The position numbers and the translations under genes are program-made. Shown here piece by piece: positions 10,044-19,588 of a DNA stretch of 64,000 bases. Source of the stretch: Microbulbifer sp. YPW16 (GTDB taxonomy: Bacteria > Pseudomonadota > Gammaproteobacteria > Pseudomonadales > Cellvibrionaceae); NCBI RefSeq assembly GCF_021290385.1, contig NZ_CP089928.1, positions 496,001-560,000 of the forward strand, written 5' to 3'. Below the pieces are notes generated by a model. That model was not told where the DNA came from. It was given only the letters and a program-made list of their open reading frames with translations, and searched no databases. Positions within the stretch are counted from its first letter, which is position 1, and every line of letters begins with the position of its first letter.

Positions 10044-10058
10044 TGTAGTAAAACTACC
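10044..10058. promoter_or_regulatory. HexR-like operator upstream of gap
   Basis: TGTAGTAAAACTACC is an inverted repeat that fits the gammaproteobacterial HexR pattern TGTARTWWWAYTACA with one mismatch at the last base. It lies about 25 bp upstream of the predicted gap -35. HexR, a KDPG-sensing RpiR-family regulator, is known to control gap and Entner-Doudoroff genes in related bacteria. Confidence 0.6.
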
Positions 10059-10167
10059 AGTTCATCCCCACCGGATCCCCGGTCCCGGAATCGCTTCACA
10101 CCCCACCTTTAACGACCCGAATGGCGCCCACGGACAGGACCGGCCTGCACCGCGATCTGTTCGCAGT

Positions 10168-10173
10168 TACAAT
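10168..10173 (+). promoter_or_regulatory. Possible mfd -10 element
   Basis: TACAAT lies 52 bp upstream of the mfd start and is followed by a GC-rich discriminator (AACCGCCGCCC). There is no clear -35, so this is only a candidate. The rest of the gap-mfd interval holds no gene. Confidence 0.3.
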
Positions 10174-10224
10174 AACCGCCGCCCGGGCCGAGGCCCGCCT
10201 GAAAGCGTGGATATATAAGGAAAG

Positions 10225-13200
10225 ATGACAGATTTGCAGCCCCTCTCCCCGCCCCCCTTCCGATCCGGAACTGACCGCCAGTTCTGGGGTGGACTGCATG
10301 GCGCGGCCGCCGCACTGGCGATCCTGAATACCGCCCGGCAAAGCCACGCGCCGACCCTGCTGGTGGCCCGTGACAGCCTGGAAGCCCAGCGCCTGGAAGC
10401 CCAGCTGAAATTTTTTAACAGGGGTTTGCCGACGGAGATCATCCATTTCCCGGACTGGGAGATCCTGCCGTACGACACTTTCTCACCCCATCAGGACATC
10501 ATCTCTGACCGCCTGGCCGCCCTTTACCGGCTGCCGCAGATGGGGCCGGGTATCGTAATTGCCCCGGTAAGCACCCTGCTGCACCGGCTGCCGCCGCGGG
10601 ACTATGTGGCTGGCAATGCGCTGATCCTGAAGGAGGGACAGCAGTTCGACCTGGACACCCAGCGCCGCGTACTCGAGCAGGCCGGGTACCACTGTGTCGA
10701 TACTGTCTATGAGCATGGCGAGTTCGCGGTACGCGGCGCCCTGATGGATATCTTCCCCATGGGCAGCTCCCTGCCCTTCCGCATCGACCTGTTCGATGAC
10801 GAAATTGAGAGCCTGCGCACCTTCGACCCTGAGACCCAGCGCACCGTTGAGACAGTGGACAGCGTTAACCTGCTGCCGGCGCGCGAGTTCCCCATGCACA
10901 AGGCCGCCCTGAGCGGCTTCCTGCAGAACTGGCATGAGCAGTTCGACAGCGATCCCAGCCAGGTCTCCATCTACCAGGACATCAGTGCGGGGATCGCCCC
11001 GGCCGGCATCGAGTATTACCTGCCACTGTTCTTCGACCGCTGCGACAGCCTCTTTGATTACCTGCCCGAGGGCAGCGCGGCCTTCCTGCAGGGGGAGATC
11101 CAGGAGCCGCTGGAAAACTTCTGGCGGGAAGTCAGCAACCGCTACGAGAGCCGGCGCGGCGACCTGACCCGGCCAATCCTCGAGCCGCGGCAGATCCTGC
11201 TGGAAATCAACGAGTTCAATGGCGCCCTGAAAAACCTGAAACGGGCCATCTTCTCTTCCGATGAGGTTCCGGAGGCGGAGGGCAATTACAACTTTCCCAC
11301 CGTCACCCCACCCAGGCTGCCGGTGGACGGCAAGGCCGAAAATCCCCTGGCCGCGCTGGAAGCCTACCTGATGGAATACAGCGGCCGGGTATTGTTCTGT
11401 GCCGAGAGCAGCGGCAGGCGTGAATCCCTGCTGGAACTGCTGGACAGCATCCGCCTGAAACCGGTGCTGTTCAATTCCTGGTCCGAGTTCCTGGAAAGTG
11501 ACGAGACCCACGGCATTACCGTGGCCCCCATCGACCAGGGACTGTGCCTGCGGGAGCCCGCCCTCAACGTGATCGCGGAGCCACAGCTGTTCGGCGAGCG
11601 GGTACTGCAGCAGCGCCGGCGCAAGAAAGCCAAGGATGACGCGGAAAACGCGGTCCGCAACCTGGCCGAGCTCCGCATCGGCGCACCGGTAGTGCATATT
11701 GACCACGGCGTCGGTCGCTACCGGGGCCTGCAGCACCTGGAGATCGACGGCCAGCCGGCAGAATTCCTGACCCTCGAGTACGCCGACGAGGCCAAGCTCT
11801 ATGTCCCCGTGGCCAGCCTGCACCTGATCAGTCGCTACTCCGGGGCAGACGAGGCACTGGCTCCACAGCACAAGCTCGGCAGCGAACAGTGGCAGAAAGC
11901 CAAGCGCAAGGCCGCCGAGAAGGTCCGTGATGCCGCGGCCGAGCTGCTCGACATCTATGCACGGCGCGAAGCCCGCGTCGGCCACGCCTTCGCCGACCCC
12001 GGACTCTCGTACCGGGAATTCGCGGCGGGCTTCCCGTTTGAGGAAACACCGGACCAGCAGCAGGCGATCGAGGCAGTGGTGGCCGACATGCTGTCAGCCA
12101 AGCCCATGGACCGGCTGGTCTGCGGCGATGTGGGCTTCGGCAAGACCGAAGTGGCCATGCGCGCGGCATTTGTTGCCGCCCATGCCGGCAAGCAGGTTGC
12201 CATGCTGGTACCCACTACCCTGCTGGCCCAGCAGCACTTCCAGTCCTTCCAGGACCGTTTCGCCGACTGGCCCGTCAATATCGAGGTGATCTCCCGCTTC
12301 CGCAGCGGCAAGGAGGTTGAAGGGGTCAAGGACCGTGTCGCCAGCGGCAAGGTCGACATTCTCGTGGGCACCCACAAGCTGCTGCAGAGCGACCTGGACT
12401 TCAAGAACCTGGGCCTGCTGATCATTGACGAGGAACACCGCTTCGGGGTGCGCCAGAAAGAGCGCCTGAAGAGCCTGCGGGCCGAGGTGGATATCCTGGC
12501 ACTCACCGCCACCCCGATTCCCCGGACCCTGAATATGGCCATGGCCGGCATCCGCGACCTGTCGGTGATCGCCACGCCCCCGGCGCGCCGGTTGTCGGTA
12601 AAAACGTTTGTGCGGGAGCGGGACGAGGCCCTGATCAAGGAGGCGGTGCTGCGGGAAATCCTGCGCGGCGGCCAGGTGTATTTCCTGCACAACGAGGTCA
12701 AGAGCATCGAGCGCATTACCCGGGAGCTGGAGGCCCTGGTTCCCGAGGCCCGTATCGGTATCGGCCATGGCCAGATGCGTGAGCGCGAGCTGGAACAGGT
12801 AATGAGCGACTTCTACCACAAGCGCTTCAATGTGCTCGTGTGCACCACCATTATCGAGACCGGTATCGACGTACCCAGTGCCAATACCATCCTGATCGAG
12901 CGTGCCGACAAGTTCGGCCTCGCCCAGCTCCACCAGCTGCGCGGCCGCGTAGGCCGCTCCCACCACCAGGCCTACGCTTACCTGCTGACCCCGCACAAGC
13001 GCTCGATGACCGCCGATGCGGTGAAGCGCCTCGAGGCCATCAGTGAGGCCCAGGACCTGGGCGCCGGCTTTACCCTGGCGACCCACGACCTGGAAATCCG
13101 CGGTGCCGGTGAACTGCTGGGTGAGGAGCAGAGCGGCCAGATCCAGAGCGTCGGCTTCACCCTCTATATGGAAATGCTGGACCAGGCGGTAAAGGCCATC

Positions 13201-13680
13201 CGCGAGGGACGCACACCGAATATCGACGAGCCGCTGGAATCGCCGGCGATCGACGTCAACCTGCGCGTACCGGCCCTGATCCCCGAGGATTACCTTCCCG
13301 ATGTGCACGGGCGCCTGATGATGTACAAGCGTATCGCCAACGCCCGGGATGCCCAGGAGCTGAAAGAGCTGCAGGTAGAGATGATCGACCGTTTCGGGCT
13401 GTTGCCGGAGCCGGTCAAGCACCTGTTCCGGACCACCGAGATAAAGCTGAAGGCGGAGCAGATGGGCATCCGCAAACTGGAGGCCTCGGCCGCGCGTGGG
13501 CGCATCGAGTTTTCCGAGGAAACCGCCGTGGATCCACTCACCCTGGTCAAGCTGGTGCAGAACCAGCCCGGGCGCTACCAGCTGCAGGGTGCCAACCAGC
13601 TCAGTTTTGCCCTCGACGAGGAGGGTGCGGACATGCGCCTGAATCAGGTCGCAGGAGTGTTGGAGCAACTGGCGCAATGA
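10225..13680 (+). CDS. mfd: Transcription-repair coupling factor Mfd
   Basis: Mfd is an ATP-driven translocase that removes RNA polymerase stalled at DNA lesions and recruits UvrA. The 1151-residue protein has full family length. A UvrB-like N-terminal region is followed by the RNA-polymerase-interacting CarD-like domain (about residues 475-550, with VVHIDHGVGRYRGL). The RecG-like helicase core has Walker A GFGKT at 637-641 and DEEH at 735-738, plus LTATPIPRTL and QLRGRVGRS. A TRCF domain lies at the C-terminus. The ATG follows GGAAAG. csiV follows in the same direction. Confidence 0.98.
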   Translation: MTDLQPLSPPPFRSGTDRQFWGGLHGAAAALAILNTARQSHAPTLLVARDSLEAQRLEAQLKFFNRGLPTEIIHFPDWEILPYDTFSPHQDIISDRLAALYRLPQMGPGIVIAPVSTLLHRLPPRDYVAGNALILKEGQQFDLDTQRRVLEQAGYHCVDTVYEHGEFAVRGALMDIFPMGSSLPFRIDLFDDEIESLRTFDPETQRTVETVDSVNLLPAREFPMHKAALSGFLQNWHEQFDSDPSQVSIYQDISAGIAPAGIEYYLPLFFDRCDSLFDYLPEGSAAFLQGEIQEPLENFWREVSNRYESRRGDLTRPILEPRQILLEINEFNGALKNLKRAIFSSDEVPEAEGNYNFPTVTPPRLPVDGKAENPLAALEAYLMEYSGRVLFCAESSGRRESLLELLDSIRLKPVLFNSWSEFLESDETHGITVAPIDQGLCLREPALNVIAEPQLFGERVLQQRRRKKAKDDAENAVRNLAELRIGAPVVHIDHGVGRYRGLQHLEIDGQPAEFLTLEYADEAKLYVPVASLHLISRYSGADEALAPQHKLGSEQWQKAKRKAAEKVRDAAAELLDIYARREARVGHAFADPGLSYREFAAGFPFEETPDQQQAIEAVVADMLSAKPMDRLVCGDVGFGKTEVAMRAAFVAAHAGKQVAMLVPTTLLAQQHFQSFQDRFADWPVNIEVISRFRSGKEVEGVKDRVASGKVDILVGTHKLLQSDLDFKNLGLLIIDEEHRFGVRQKERLKSLRAEVDILALTATPIPRTLNMAMAGIRDLSVIATPPARRLSVKTFVRERDEALIKEAVLREILRGGQVYFLHNEVKSIERITRELEALVPEARIGIGHGQMRERELEQVMSDFYHKRFNVLVCTTIIETGIDVPSANTILIERADKFGLAQLHQLRGRVGRSHHQAYAYLLTPHKRSMTADAVKRLEAISEAQDLGAGFTLATHDLEIRGAGELLGEEQSGQIQSVGFTLYMEMLDQAVKAIREGRTPNIDEPLESPAIDVNLRVPALIPEDYLPDVHGRLMMYKRIANARDAQELKELQVEMIDRFGLLPEPVKHLFRTTEIKLKAEQMGIRKLEASAARGRIEFSEETAVDPLTLVKLVQNQPGRYQLQGANQLSFALDEEGADMRLNQVAGVLEQLAQ

Positions 13681-13695
13681 TAGACTGTGCTCTTT

Positions 13696-13714
13696 GGCGC
13701 CGTGCGTCGGCGCC
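13696..13714 (+). terminator. Hairpin between mfd and the csiV-like gene
   Basis: GGCGCCG (13696-13702) and CGGCGCC (13708-13714) pair around a five-base loop, with flanking TTT and AAA. There is no U-tract. It may reduce read-through from mfd into the next gene, or act as an mRNA processing or stability element. Confidence 0.35.
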
Positions 13715-13743
13715 CCAAACATAACAAAGCAAGCGGTATCAAC

Positions 13744-14472
13744 ATGACCCGATTCATCAAACTGTGCACCGCCCTGCTGCTGGCTACCTGCGCTGCAGGC
13801 ACCCAGGCCGCCAGCTATGCCGGCAATACGTTCGAGATTGAAATGATCGTCTTCAGTCGCACCGCCGGCATGGAGGGCGCTCGCGAGGACTGGCCGGCCG
13901 CGCCACGACTGTCTTACCCGAGCCGCTGGATCGATTTCTCCAGCACCGATGACGGGGGCAATCCCGTACTCACACAGGTCGCTACCCAGCTGGATAACAA
14001 GGCCGCCGCCCTGCAGCGGTCCAGCAGTTACCGGGTACTGTTCCACAAGGCCTGGCAGCAGCAACTCTGGCAGAAGCGCCGCTCGCCCTCGATCCTGGTC
14101 AGCGGTGGCGAGACCTATGGCAGCCACAGCCAGCTGGAGGGCACAGTCAAGTTAAGCGTGTCACGCTACCTGCACCTGAGCACGAATCTCTGGATGAGTG
14201 AATTTGGGGGGCCGGAGACAGCCACCGGCGGGATACTCCTGCCGACACCAACAAAGCAGGAAGACGAGCCCCTGGACCTGGCCACCGGCAGTGCCGGCAT
14301 CGCGCCGCTGCGAGCCGAATCACCAGCCTATGCCGCCCGGGTTGCAACGCTGCAGCAGGAGCGACGCATGCGCAGCGGTGAGCTGCACTACCTTGACCAC
14401 CCCCTCTTCGGCGTACTGATCCAGGTACGCAAGGTGGATGAGACCGAAGAAGCGGCGGATGCGGGCGTATAG
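13744..14472 (+). CDS. csiV: CsiV-family periplasmic protein
   Basis: This 242-residue protein has a cleavable signal peptide (MTRFIKLCTALLLATCAAGTQA, cited as MTRFIKLCTALL plus LATCAAGTQA) and a mature domain beginning near FEIEMIVFSR, the family signature. In Vibrio, CsiV binds peptidoglycan and promotes PBP1A-dependent wall synthesis, and its gene also sits beside mfd. The ATG at 13744 gives a proper signal peptide; the frame upstream would add unrelated residues. Function in this organism is inferred from family and context. Confidence 0.75.
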   Translation: MTRFIKLCTALLLATCAAGTQAASYAGNTFEIEMIVFSRTAGMEGAREDWPAAPRLSYPSRWIDFSSTDDGGNPVLTQVATQLDNKAAALQRSSSYRVLFHKAWQQQLWQKRRSPSILVSGGETYGSHSQLEGTVKLSVSRYLHLSTNLWMSEFGGPETATGGILLPTPTKQEDEPLDLATGSAGIAPLRAESPAYAARVATLQQERRMRSGELHYLDHPLFGVLIQVRKVDETEEAADAGV

Positions 14473-14531
14473 CCCGCACCACTGCGAAATAAGACCAATA
14501 ACGACAATCCACAGACCCCCAGCAGGAATCC

Positions 14532-15767
14532 ATGATTACCAACGACGCCATCATTCTCGGCATGCTGGCCGCAATTCTCGGCTTTGTCTTTTATACCGCT
14601 GGCAGCGAACACCGCTTCTGGAAACGCTTTTACCGCTTTGTCCCCGCACTGCTGCTGTGCTACTTCCTGCCCTCATTGCTGACTACATTCGGCATTATCG
14701 ATGCCGAGGCATCGCAGCTTTACTACGTGGCCTCCCGCTTCCTGCTGCCGGCGAGCCTGGTGCTCCTGACGCTCAGTATTGACCTGAAAGGCATTGTGAG
14801 CCTGGGTCCCAAGGCGCTGATCATGTTCCTGACCGGCACACTGGGGATCGTGATTGGCGGACCGCTGGCACTGCTTGTCATGGCGCAGCTCGACCCCGGC
14901 ATGCTGGGCGTCAGTGGCCCGGAAGCTGTCTGGCGCGGCATGACCACGGTGGCCGGCAGCTGGATCGGCGGCGGTGCCAACCAGACCGCCATGAAGGAAA
15001 TCTTCTCCGTTGGCGACCAGGTGTTCTCGGCGATGGTGGCCGTCGATGTGATCATTGCAAATATCTGGATGGCCGCGCTGCTGATCATGGCCGGTAATGC
15101 CAAACAGCTGGACGCACGTCGCGGTGCCGACACCACGGCGATCACCGAATTGCGCGAGAAAGTCGAGGCAATCCAGAAAAAGCACTCGCGCATCCCCAGC
15201 CTGCCGGACCTGATGCTGATTGCGGCGGTCGGGTTTGGTGTCACCGCCATTGCCCATGCTTTTGCCGATACCCTGGCGCCGTGGTTCGAGACCAACGCGC
15301 CACAGCTGGCCCGGTTCAGCTTCACCAGCCAGTTTTTCTGGCTGATCATCATCGCCACTACCCTGGGCGTTGCCATGGCGTTTTCCCCGGCCAAGAAACT
15401 CGAGGGCGCGGGCGCCTCAAAGGTGGGATCGGTCTTTATCTATTTCCTGGTGGCCACCATTGGTACCCATATGGACATTACCGCGCTGCGCGACAGCCCG
15501 GAACTGTTCCTGCTGGGCGCCATCTGGATGGCCGTCCACGCCGGGCTCCTGTTACTGGTGGCCAAGCTGATCAAAGCCCCCACCTTCTTTATGGCGGTGG
15601 GCAGCCAGGCCAATGTCGGTGGTGCCGCATCAGCACCCGTCGTCGCTGCCGCCTTCCACCCCTCCCTGGCACCGGTGGGCGTCCTGCTGGCAGTAATGGG
15701 CTACGCGCTGGGCACTTATGCCGCCTGGTTCTGTGGCCAGCTGTTACGTGTGATCGGGGCAGCATAA
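14532..15767 (+). CDS. DUF819-family multi-pass membrane protein
   Basis: A 411-residue inner-membrane protein with about ten to twelve hydrophobic segments, resembling the YjcL/DUF819 family, whose substrate is unknown. Two related halves are suggested by repeated glycine-rich stretches (GSWIGGGANQTAMKE and GSQANVGGAASAPVVAA), a pattern seen in transporters with inverted repeats. The ATG follows CAGGAATCC. It lies 60 bp after csiV and may be cotranscribed. No transport role can be assigned from sequence alone. Confidence 0.8.
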   Translation: MITNDAIILGMLAAILGFVFYTAGSEHRFWKRFYRFVPALLLCYFLPSLLTTFGIIDAEASQLYYVASRFLLPASLVLLTLSIDLKGIVSLGPKALIMFLTGTLGIVIGGPLALLVMAQLDPGMLGVSGPEAVWRGMTTVAGSWIGGGANQTAMKEIFSVGDQVFSAMVAVDVIIANIWMAALLIMAGNAKQLDARRGADTTAITELREKVEAIQKKHSRIPSLPDLMLIAAVGFGVTAIAHAFADTLAPWFETNAPQLARFSFTSQFFWLIIIATTLGVAMAFSPAKKLEGAGASKVGSVFIYFLVATIGTHMDITALRDSPELFLLGAIWMAVHAGLLLLVAKLIKAPTFFMAVGSQANVGGAASAPVVAAAFHPSLAPVGVLLAVMGYALGTYAAWFCGQLLRVIGAA

Positions 15768-16048
15768 GGCTGCGGACCGACAGCTGCCGGGAATGGAGCC
15801 CCGGCGCTGTCCACAGCGCTGGTATAGGGGGGCCAAGAGAAGAATGGTTCTCGATATCGTGGGGGAAGTGGAAGCAGGACGTATCCCACAGGCGCGCGAA
15901 CATGAGGCGCTCACACCATATTACAGGCAGCGGGAATTATTTGAGGCGGGTTAGAAGAAAGCGACCTGCCAGCCCTGGTCAATGCGGCTGGGCCATTCCG
16001 GCCCGGTAAACATCAATTCAGACTGGCGAGATCGACAATCGGGTGGGG

Positions 16049-16264
16049 TCACTCACACGGAACGACGTCTTCCGCCAGCAGCCCCTTGTCGCCCTTCTGC
16101 ATTTCGAACTCGACCGACTGGCCCTCGTTCAGGGTTTTGTACCCTTCGCCGCGAATACTGCGGTAGTGAACAAAGATATCTTCCGTACCCTCTCCACAGG
16201 TGATGAAGCCATAACCCCGGGCGTTATTAAACCACTTCACAGTACCTGTAACGCGATCACTCAT
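16049..16264 (-). CDS. Cold-shock domain protein (CspA/CspD family)
   Basis: A 71-residue single-domain protein that binds single-stranded nucleic acid. RNP1 is [12 protein letters not shown] and RNP2 is DIFVHY. The aromatic residues of both motifs are intact, and the end [14 protein letters not shown] is usual. Length and the NNARGYGFI variant favour a CspD-like member. The interval 16265-16474 upstream, including a candidate leader, has no gene; Csp genes often carry long regulatory leaders, but no defined element was identified here. Confidence 0.92.
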   Translation of the reverse strand: MSDRVTGTVKWFNNARGYGFITCGEGTEDIFVHYRSIRGEGYKTLNEGQSVEFEMQKGDKGLLAEDVVPCE

Positions 16265-16474
16265 TAAGACAACCTCATTATTGTTATTGCGCCCACCACC
16301 GGTGCAGCGAACGACTCTCCATTGCAGCGGCCGTTCCTCGGCTCACTGAACCACAATGTGTCCACCGGTTCACCAACGAACACACTACCTGATTCTTAGA
16401 TAAAACGACGCCAGTGTCTAGGTTTGAGCGTGAAATAATTACTACAGATTTCGTGAGCTGCGCAATAAAAGGAC

Positions 16475-16500
16475 AAAAAAAGGGGGCCAGGCCCCCTTTT
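16475..16500 (-). terminator. Intrinsic terminator of the mscS gene
   Basis: On the minus strand AAAAGGGGG and CCCCCTTTTTTT pair around CCTGG, followed by a run of seven U. It lies 80 bp after the mscS stop. The mirror-image arms (AAAA...TTTT) also allow termination of plus-strand transcripts. Confidence 0.85.
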
Positions 16501-16579
16501 CTGAACATTTGTGCTTTTCCTGTCTTGCCCCGGCCGTGTGCGCGCCGTGTCGGCAAGGCAAGCTCCCCTGCGATTCGCC

Positions 16580-17701
16580 CTAGGCCGTACCAGTCGCCTC
16601 GGGTGCGCCAATCCCGTGCAGCTCCGCCGGCAACTCCGCCACGTGCAATGTCGAAGTCGGGAAAGCGCAGGATGCGCCATGCTGTTCGACAATGTTCAGG
16701 GTTTTGAGCAAAACATCCTGCTTGATCTCGTGATAGCGGATCCAGTCAGTGGTTTTCGTGAATGTGTAGATAAAAAAGTCCAGTGAGGACGGCGCAAAAC
16801 TGTTGAAGTTCACAATGAGCGTCAGATTGGTATCAATCTCCGGATGCTCCTGCAGCATCGCCTTTACATCAGCCACAATGGCCGCCATCAAAGGCGCATC
16901 CTGGTAACGGATACCAATGGTTTCAAAGATCCGCCGGTTCAGCATCCGGGAGGGATTCTCCACGGAAATCTGGTTAAAAACCGCGTTGGGGATATAGAGC
17001 GGGCGCTTGTCGAAAGTGCGGATCCGCGTAAGGCGCCAACCGATATCCTCAACCGTGCCCTCGATCTCTTTGTCCGGTGAGCGCACCCAGTCCCCAACCT
17101 TGAACGGGCGATCCAGGTACACCATCAGGCCGCCAAAAAAATTCGCCAGCAGGTCCTTCGCCGCGAAGCCCACCGCCAGGCCGCCAATACCACCAAATGC
17201 CAGCACGCCGCTGATGCTATATCCCAGGAACTGCATCACCACCATCGCCGAGGTGATGACAATGGATGCACGCACCAGCTTGCCCAGCGCCCGCACCGTA
17301 GTCGCATCCATGGGTTTGGCCATATACCGGGGATCGCGCAGGTTGTGCTCGACCGTCCGGGCGAATCGCAATGCAAACCAGGTAATGACCAGAATCAGCC
17401 CGATTTCCCGTACCGTACCAGCCAGGGAGAATATCTCTGCCCCGGTGGCCTTGCCCGCGCGCCCCGCCGCGATCGTGAGGCCAAACAGCCAGATCAGGAC
17501 TGCGCCGGGTGGGTTCAGCGCCTTGACCAGCGCATCATCCCAGGCGTTGACAGTACGCTCGGCGCGCTTCTCCAGCCGTGCGGCAAAGCGCCCGAACAGC
17601 CATGCCGCCAGCGCGGTCACCAGGATGATCGTAAAGATTGCGACGATCCAGAACCGGTTGTCCCCGATCCAGGCCATTACCATCGACTGTGCAGATTCCA
17701 C
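16580..17701 (-). CDS. Small-conductance mechanosensitive channel (MscS family)
   Basis: A 373-residue inner-membrane channel protein expected to open under membrane tension. The N-terminus has about four to five hydrophobic helices. The pore-lining segment is glycine/alanine rich (GVLAFGGIGGLAVGFAAKD), followed by LLANFFGGLMVYLDRPFKVGDW and the beta domain motif GTVEDIGWRLTRIRTFD, the MscS signature (first segment given here as LLANFFGGLMVY plus LDRPFKVGDW). The start is GTG 17701 with AGGAG nine bases upstream. It is transcribed alone, ending at a strong terminator. Confidence 0.93.
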   Translation of the reverse strand: MESAQSMVMAWIGDNRFWIVAIFTIILVTALAAWLFGRFAARLEKRAERTVNAWDDALVKALNPPGAVLIWLFGLTIAAGRAGKATGAEIFSLAGTVREIGLILVITWFALRFARTVEHNLRDPRYMAKPMDATTVRALGKLVRASIVITSAMVVMQFLGYSISGVLAFGGIGGLAVGFAAKDLLANFFGGLMVYLDRPFKVGDWVRSPDKEIEGTVEDIGWRLTRIRTFDKRPLYIPNAVFNQISVENPSRMLNRRIFETIGIRYQDAPLMAAIVADVKAMLQEHPEIDTNLTLIVNFNSFAPSSLDFFIYTFTKTTDWIRYHEIKQDVLLKTLNIVEQHGASCAFPTSTLHVAELPAELHGIGAPEATGTA

Positions 17702-17828
17702 CAGCGGTTACTCCTGATATAGCGATATTCAGATTCAATGGTTGCGGAAAATAACGCGGGTGGCGGGGGGATTTCCAGCACCAATCCCTGAAGAAAACAG
17801 AATTAGCCCCCAGTGTCGGGGCAGTACT

Positions 17829-18854
17829 TCAGCCCCCACGGGCCAGCAGGTCTTCCAGCCAGCTCCGCGTACGCTGCCAGCGCTCGTCCTGCTGCAGTGC
17901 CTCCCAGCCCATTGCCCCGGGCTGGCCGCGCATGCGCCGGAGCCTGGCGGCAGACTCCGGGGGTGGTGTAAAGCCCTGTAGTGCCTCCAGGCATTCCAGC
18001 GCCCCCTGCCGGTTATTGCACACCACTCCCATATCGCAACCAGCATCCATGGCCGCCCGGATCCTGGCCCCATAACCGCCGGCGGCACCCGCGCCTTCCA
18101 TTGACAGGTCATCGCTGAAGATTACACCGTCGAATCCCAGCTCACCGCGCAGTATCTGCTGCAGCCACAGGCGGGAAAAGCCAACCGGATTGCGGTCGAC
18201 GCGAACAAAACGGATATGTGCGGGCATGACCGCATCCAGCTCCCCGGCCCCCATGCACTCGATAAAGGGCAGCGCATCGGAGGCCATTACTTCCTCCAGC
18301 GTGCGCTCATCCTCAGGCAATTCTTCGTGGCTGTCCTCCAGCACATGGCCATGGCCGGGAAAGTGCTTTCCGGTAGTCGCCATGCCGGCCTCGTGCATCC
18401 CCTCCATGAAAGGACGCACCCGGGAGGCGACCTGTGCCGGGTCTGCGGCAAAACTGCGGTCACCGACAATGCGGCAGTGCTGGTCATCGGCGTCCAGCAC
18501 CGGGGCAAAGCTGAAATCCACATCCTCGGCACGCAATTCCGCCGCTAGCAACCAGCCCGCATCACGCAACTGGTCCGCATCCGCATTGGCGGCCAACAAC
18601 TGCATGGAGGGGATGCGGGTAAAGTCGTCACGGAAACGCTGCACGCGCCCGCCCTCCTGGTCAACTGCCAGCAGGATCTCCGGGCGCAGGTCACGGATCT
18701 CGGTGACAAGCGCCCGCAACTGTGCGCGACTGCTGTAGTTGCGGGCAAAGAAAATCAGCCCACCCACCAGCGGATGGCGAAGCACTTCCCGGTCCTCTGC
18801 CGTGAGCTCGGTGCCCTCGACATCAACCATTACCGGACCAATCAATTCACCCAT
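17829..18854 (-). CDS. nagZ: Beta-N-acetylhexosaminidase NagZ
   Basis: NagZ is a cytoplasmic GH3 enzyme that removes GlcNAc from anhydro-muropeptides during peptidoglycan recycling. In related bacteria it therefore produces the inducer of AmpR-type beta-lactamases. The 341-residue protein has AVDQEGGRVQRF, the family signature GKHFPGHGHVLEDSHEELP (His-Asp acid/base loop) and FSDDLSMEGA with the nucleophile aspartate. The ATG follows GAGGGAATAAG. It lies downstream of psrA on the same strand with a 62-bp gap, an arrangement shared with Pseudomonas. Confidence 0.96.
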   Translation of the reverse strand: MGELIGPVMVDVEGTELTAEDREVLRHPLVGGLIFFARNYSSRAQLRALVTEIRDLRPEILLAVDQEGGRVQRFRDDFTRIPSMQLLAANADADQLRDAGWLLAAELRAEDVDFSFAPVLDADDQHCRIVGDRSFAADPAQVASRVRPFMEGMHEAGMATTGKHFPGHGHVLEDSHEELPEDERTLEEVMASDALPFIECMGAGELDAVMPAHIRFVRVDRNPVGFSRLWLQQILRGELGFDGVIFSDDLSMEGAGAAGGYGARIRAAMDAGCDMGVVCNNRQGALECLEALQGFTPPPESAARLRRMRGQPGAMGWEALQQDERWQRTRSWLEDLLARGG

Positions 18855-18916
18855 CTTATTCCCTCATTGCTTAACACTGGCGGTACAGCCTGCATCCGCC
18901 GGCGCTAAAGTCTCGC

Positions 18917-19555
18917 TTATGACTTCTCCGTATCCGCCCGCAACATGGCCGCAGCTGCGGGCACGAGGCGGTCGAGCGTTTCCGGCAGGCTGCTTTGCGC
19001 GTCGAAATCCTCCCTGAGGATAGCGTCGATGGCATCAAAGCTCGAAAGGGTAAAGATCGTCGCCCCCAGCATAAAATAGAGCCGCCAGTAGAAAGTGACC
19101 GGGTCGATTCCCGGCAATGCCTGGCTCAGCAGGCCGGCGAAACGACGATAGCTCTCGCCATAGCGGGACACGATATAGCGACGCAGGTGGCCCTGGTGTT
19201 GGGTATAGGCCATGCCCAGCAGGCGCATGAACCGCTGGGGATCACGCCCCTCCGCCGCCAGGCTCGCCACACCGCCGCGGAAGAGGCTACCCAACAGCTC
19301 CTCCACTTCCAGCTTTTCGCCTGCAGCCACCCGCCGGTCCAGGTCTGCGGCCAGGGTCTCTGTAAAGGGCGTCAAAAAACGCTCAAACACCGCCTGGATC
19401 AGTTCTTTTTTTGACCCGAAATGATAATTTACCGCTGCGAGATTGACCCCGGCGGTACTGGTAATGGTGCGCAGTGAGGTCTCCGTGAAGCCACGTTCGG
19501 CAAACAGTACCTCTGCGGCATCCAGAATCCGACTGACCGTATCTGTCTGGGTCAT
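18917..19555 (-). CDS. psrA: TetR-family regulator PsrA (fatty-acid responsive)
   Basis: A 212-residue repressor/activator. The N-terminal helix-turn-helix covers about residues 5-52 (ERGFTETSLRTITSTAGVN, then LAAVNYHFGSKKELIQAVF) and is close to Pseudomonas PsrA. The C-terminal ligand domain would bind long-chain fatty acids. In pseudomonads PsrA controls fatty-acid beta-oxidation genes and rpoS, and represses itself. A matching palindrome lies 22 bp upstream of its start. The position between nagZ and lexA supports orthology. Ligand and targets here are inferred. Confidence 0.85.
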   Translation of the reverse strand: MTQTDTVSRILDAAEVLFAERGFTETSLRTITSTAGVNLAAVNYHFGSKKELIQAVFERFLTPFTETLAADLDRRVAAGEKLEVEELLGSLFRGGVASLAAEGRDPQRFMRLLGMAYTQHQGHLRRYIVSRYGESYRRFAGLLSQALPGIDPVTFYWRLYFMLGATIFTLSSFDAIDAILREDFDAQSSLPETLDRLVPAAAAMLRADTEKS

Positions 19556-19576
19556 ACAAATTCAAACCAACAATTT

Positions 19577-19588
19577 AAACACTTGTTT
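19577..19588. promoter_or_regulatory. Candidate PsrA operator
   Basis: AAAC-ACTT-GTTT is a perfect inverted repeat with a four-base spacer, fitting the PsrA pattern AAAC(N2-4)GTTT. It lies 22-33 bp upstream of the psrA ATG, which suits autorepression. Another CAAAC half-site lies at 19563-19567. Confidence 0.6.

Noticed and set aside
12094-14127. Long minus-strand open frame opposite mfd and the csiV-like gene, and a second one at 10483-11985
   Set aside because: These lie antisense to Mfd, whose helicase motifs are intact. They show codon-bias shadow composition (Gln, Leu, Gly rich) and have no ribosome sites or motifs.
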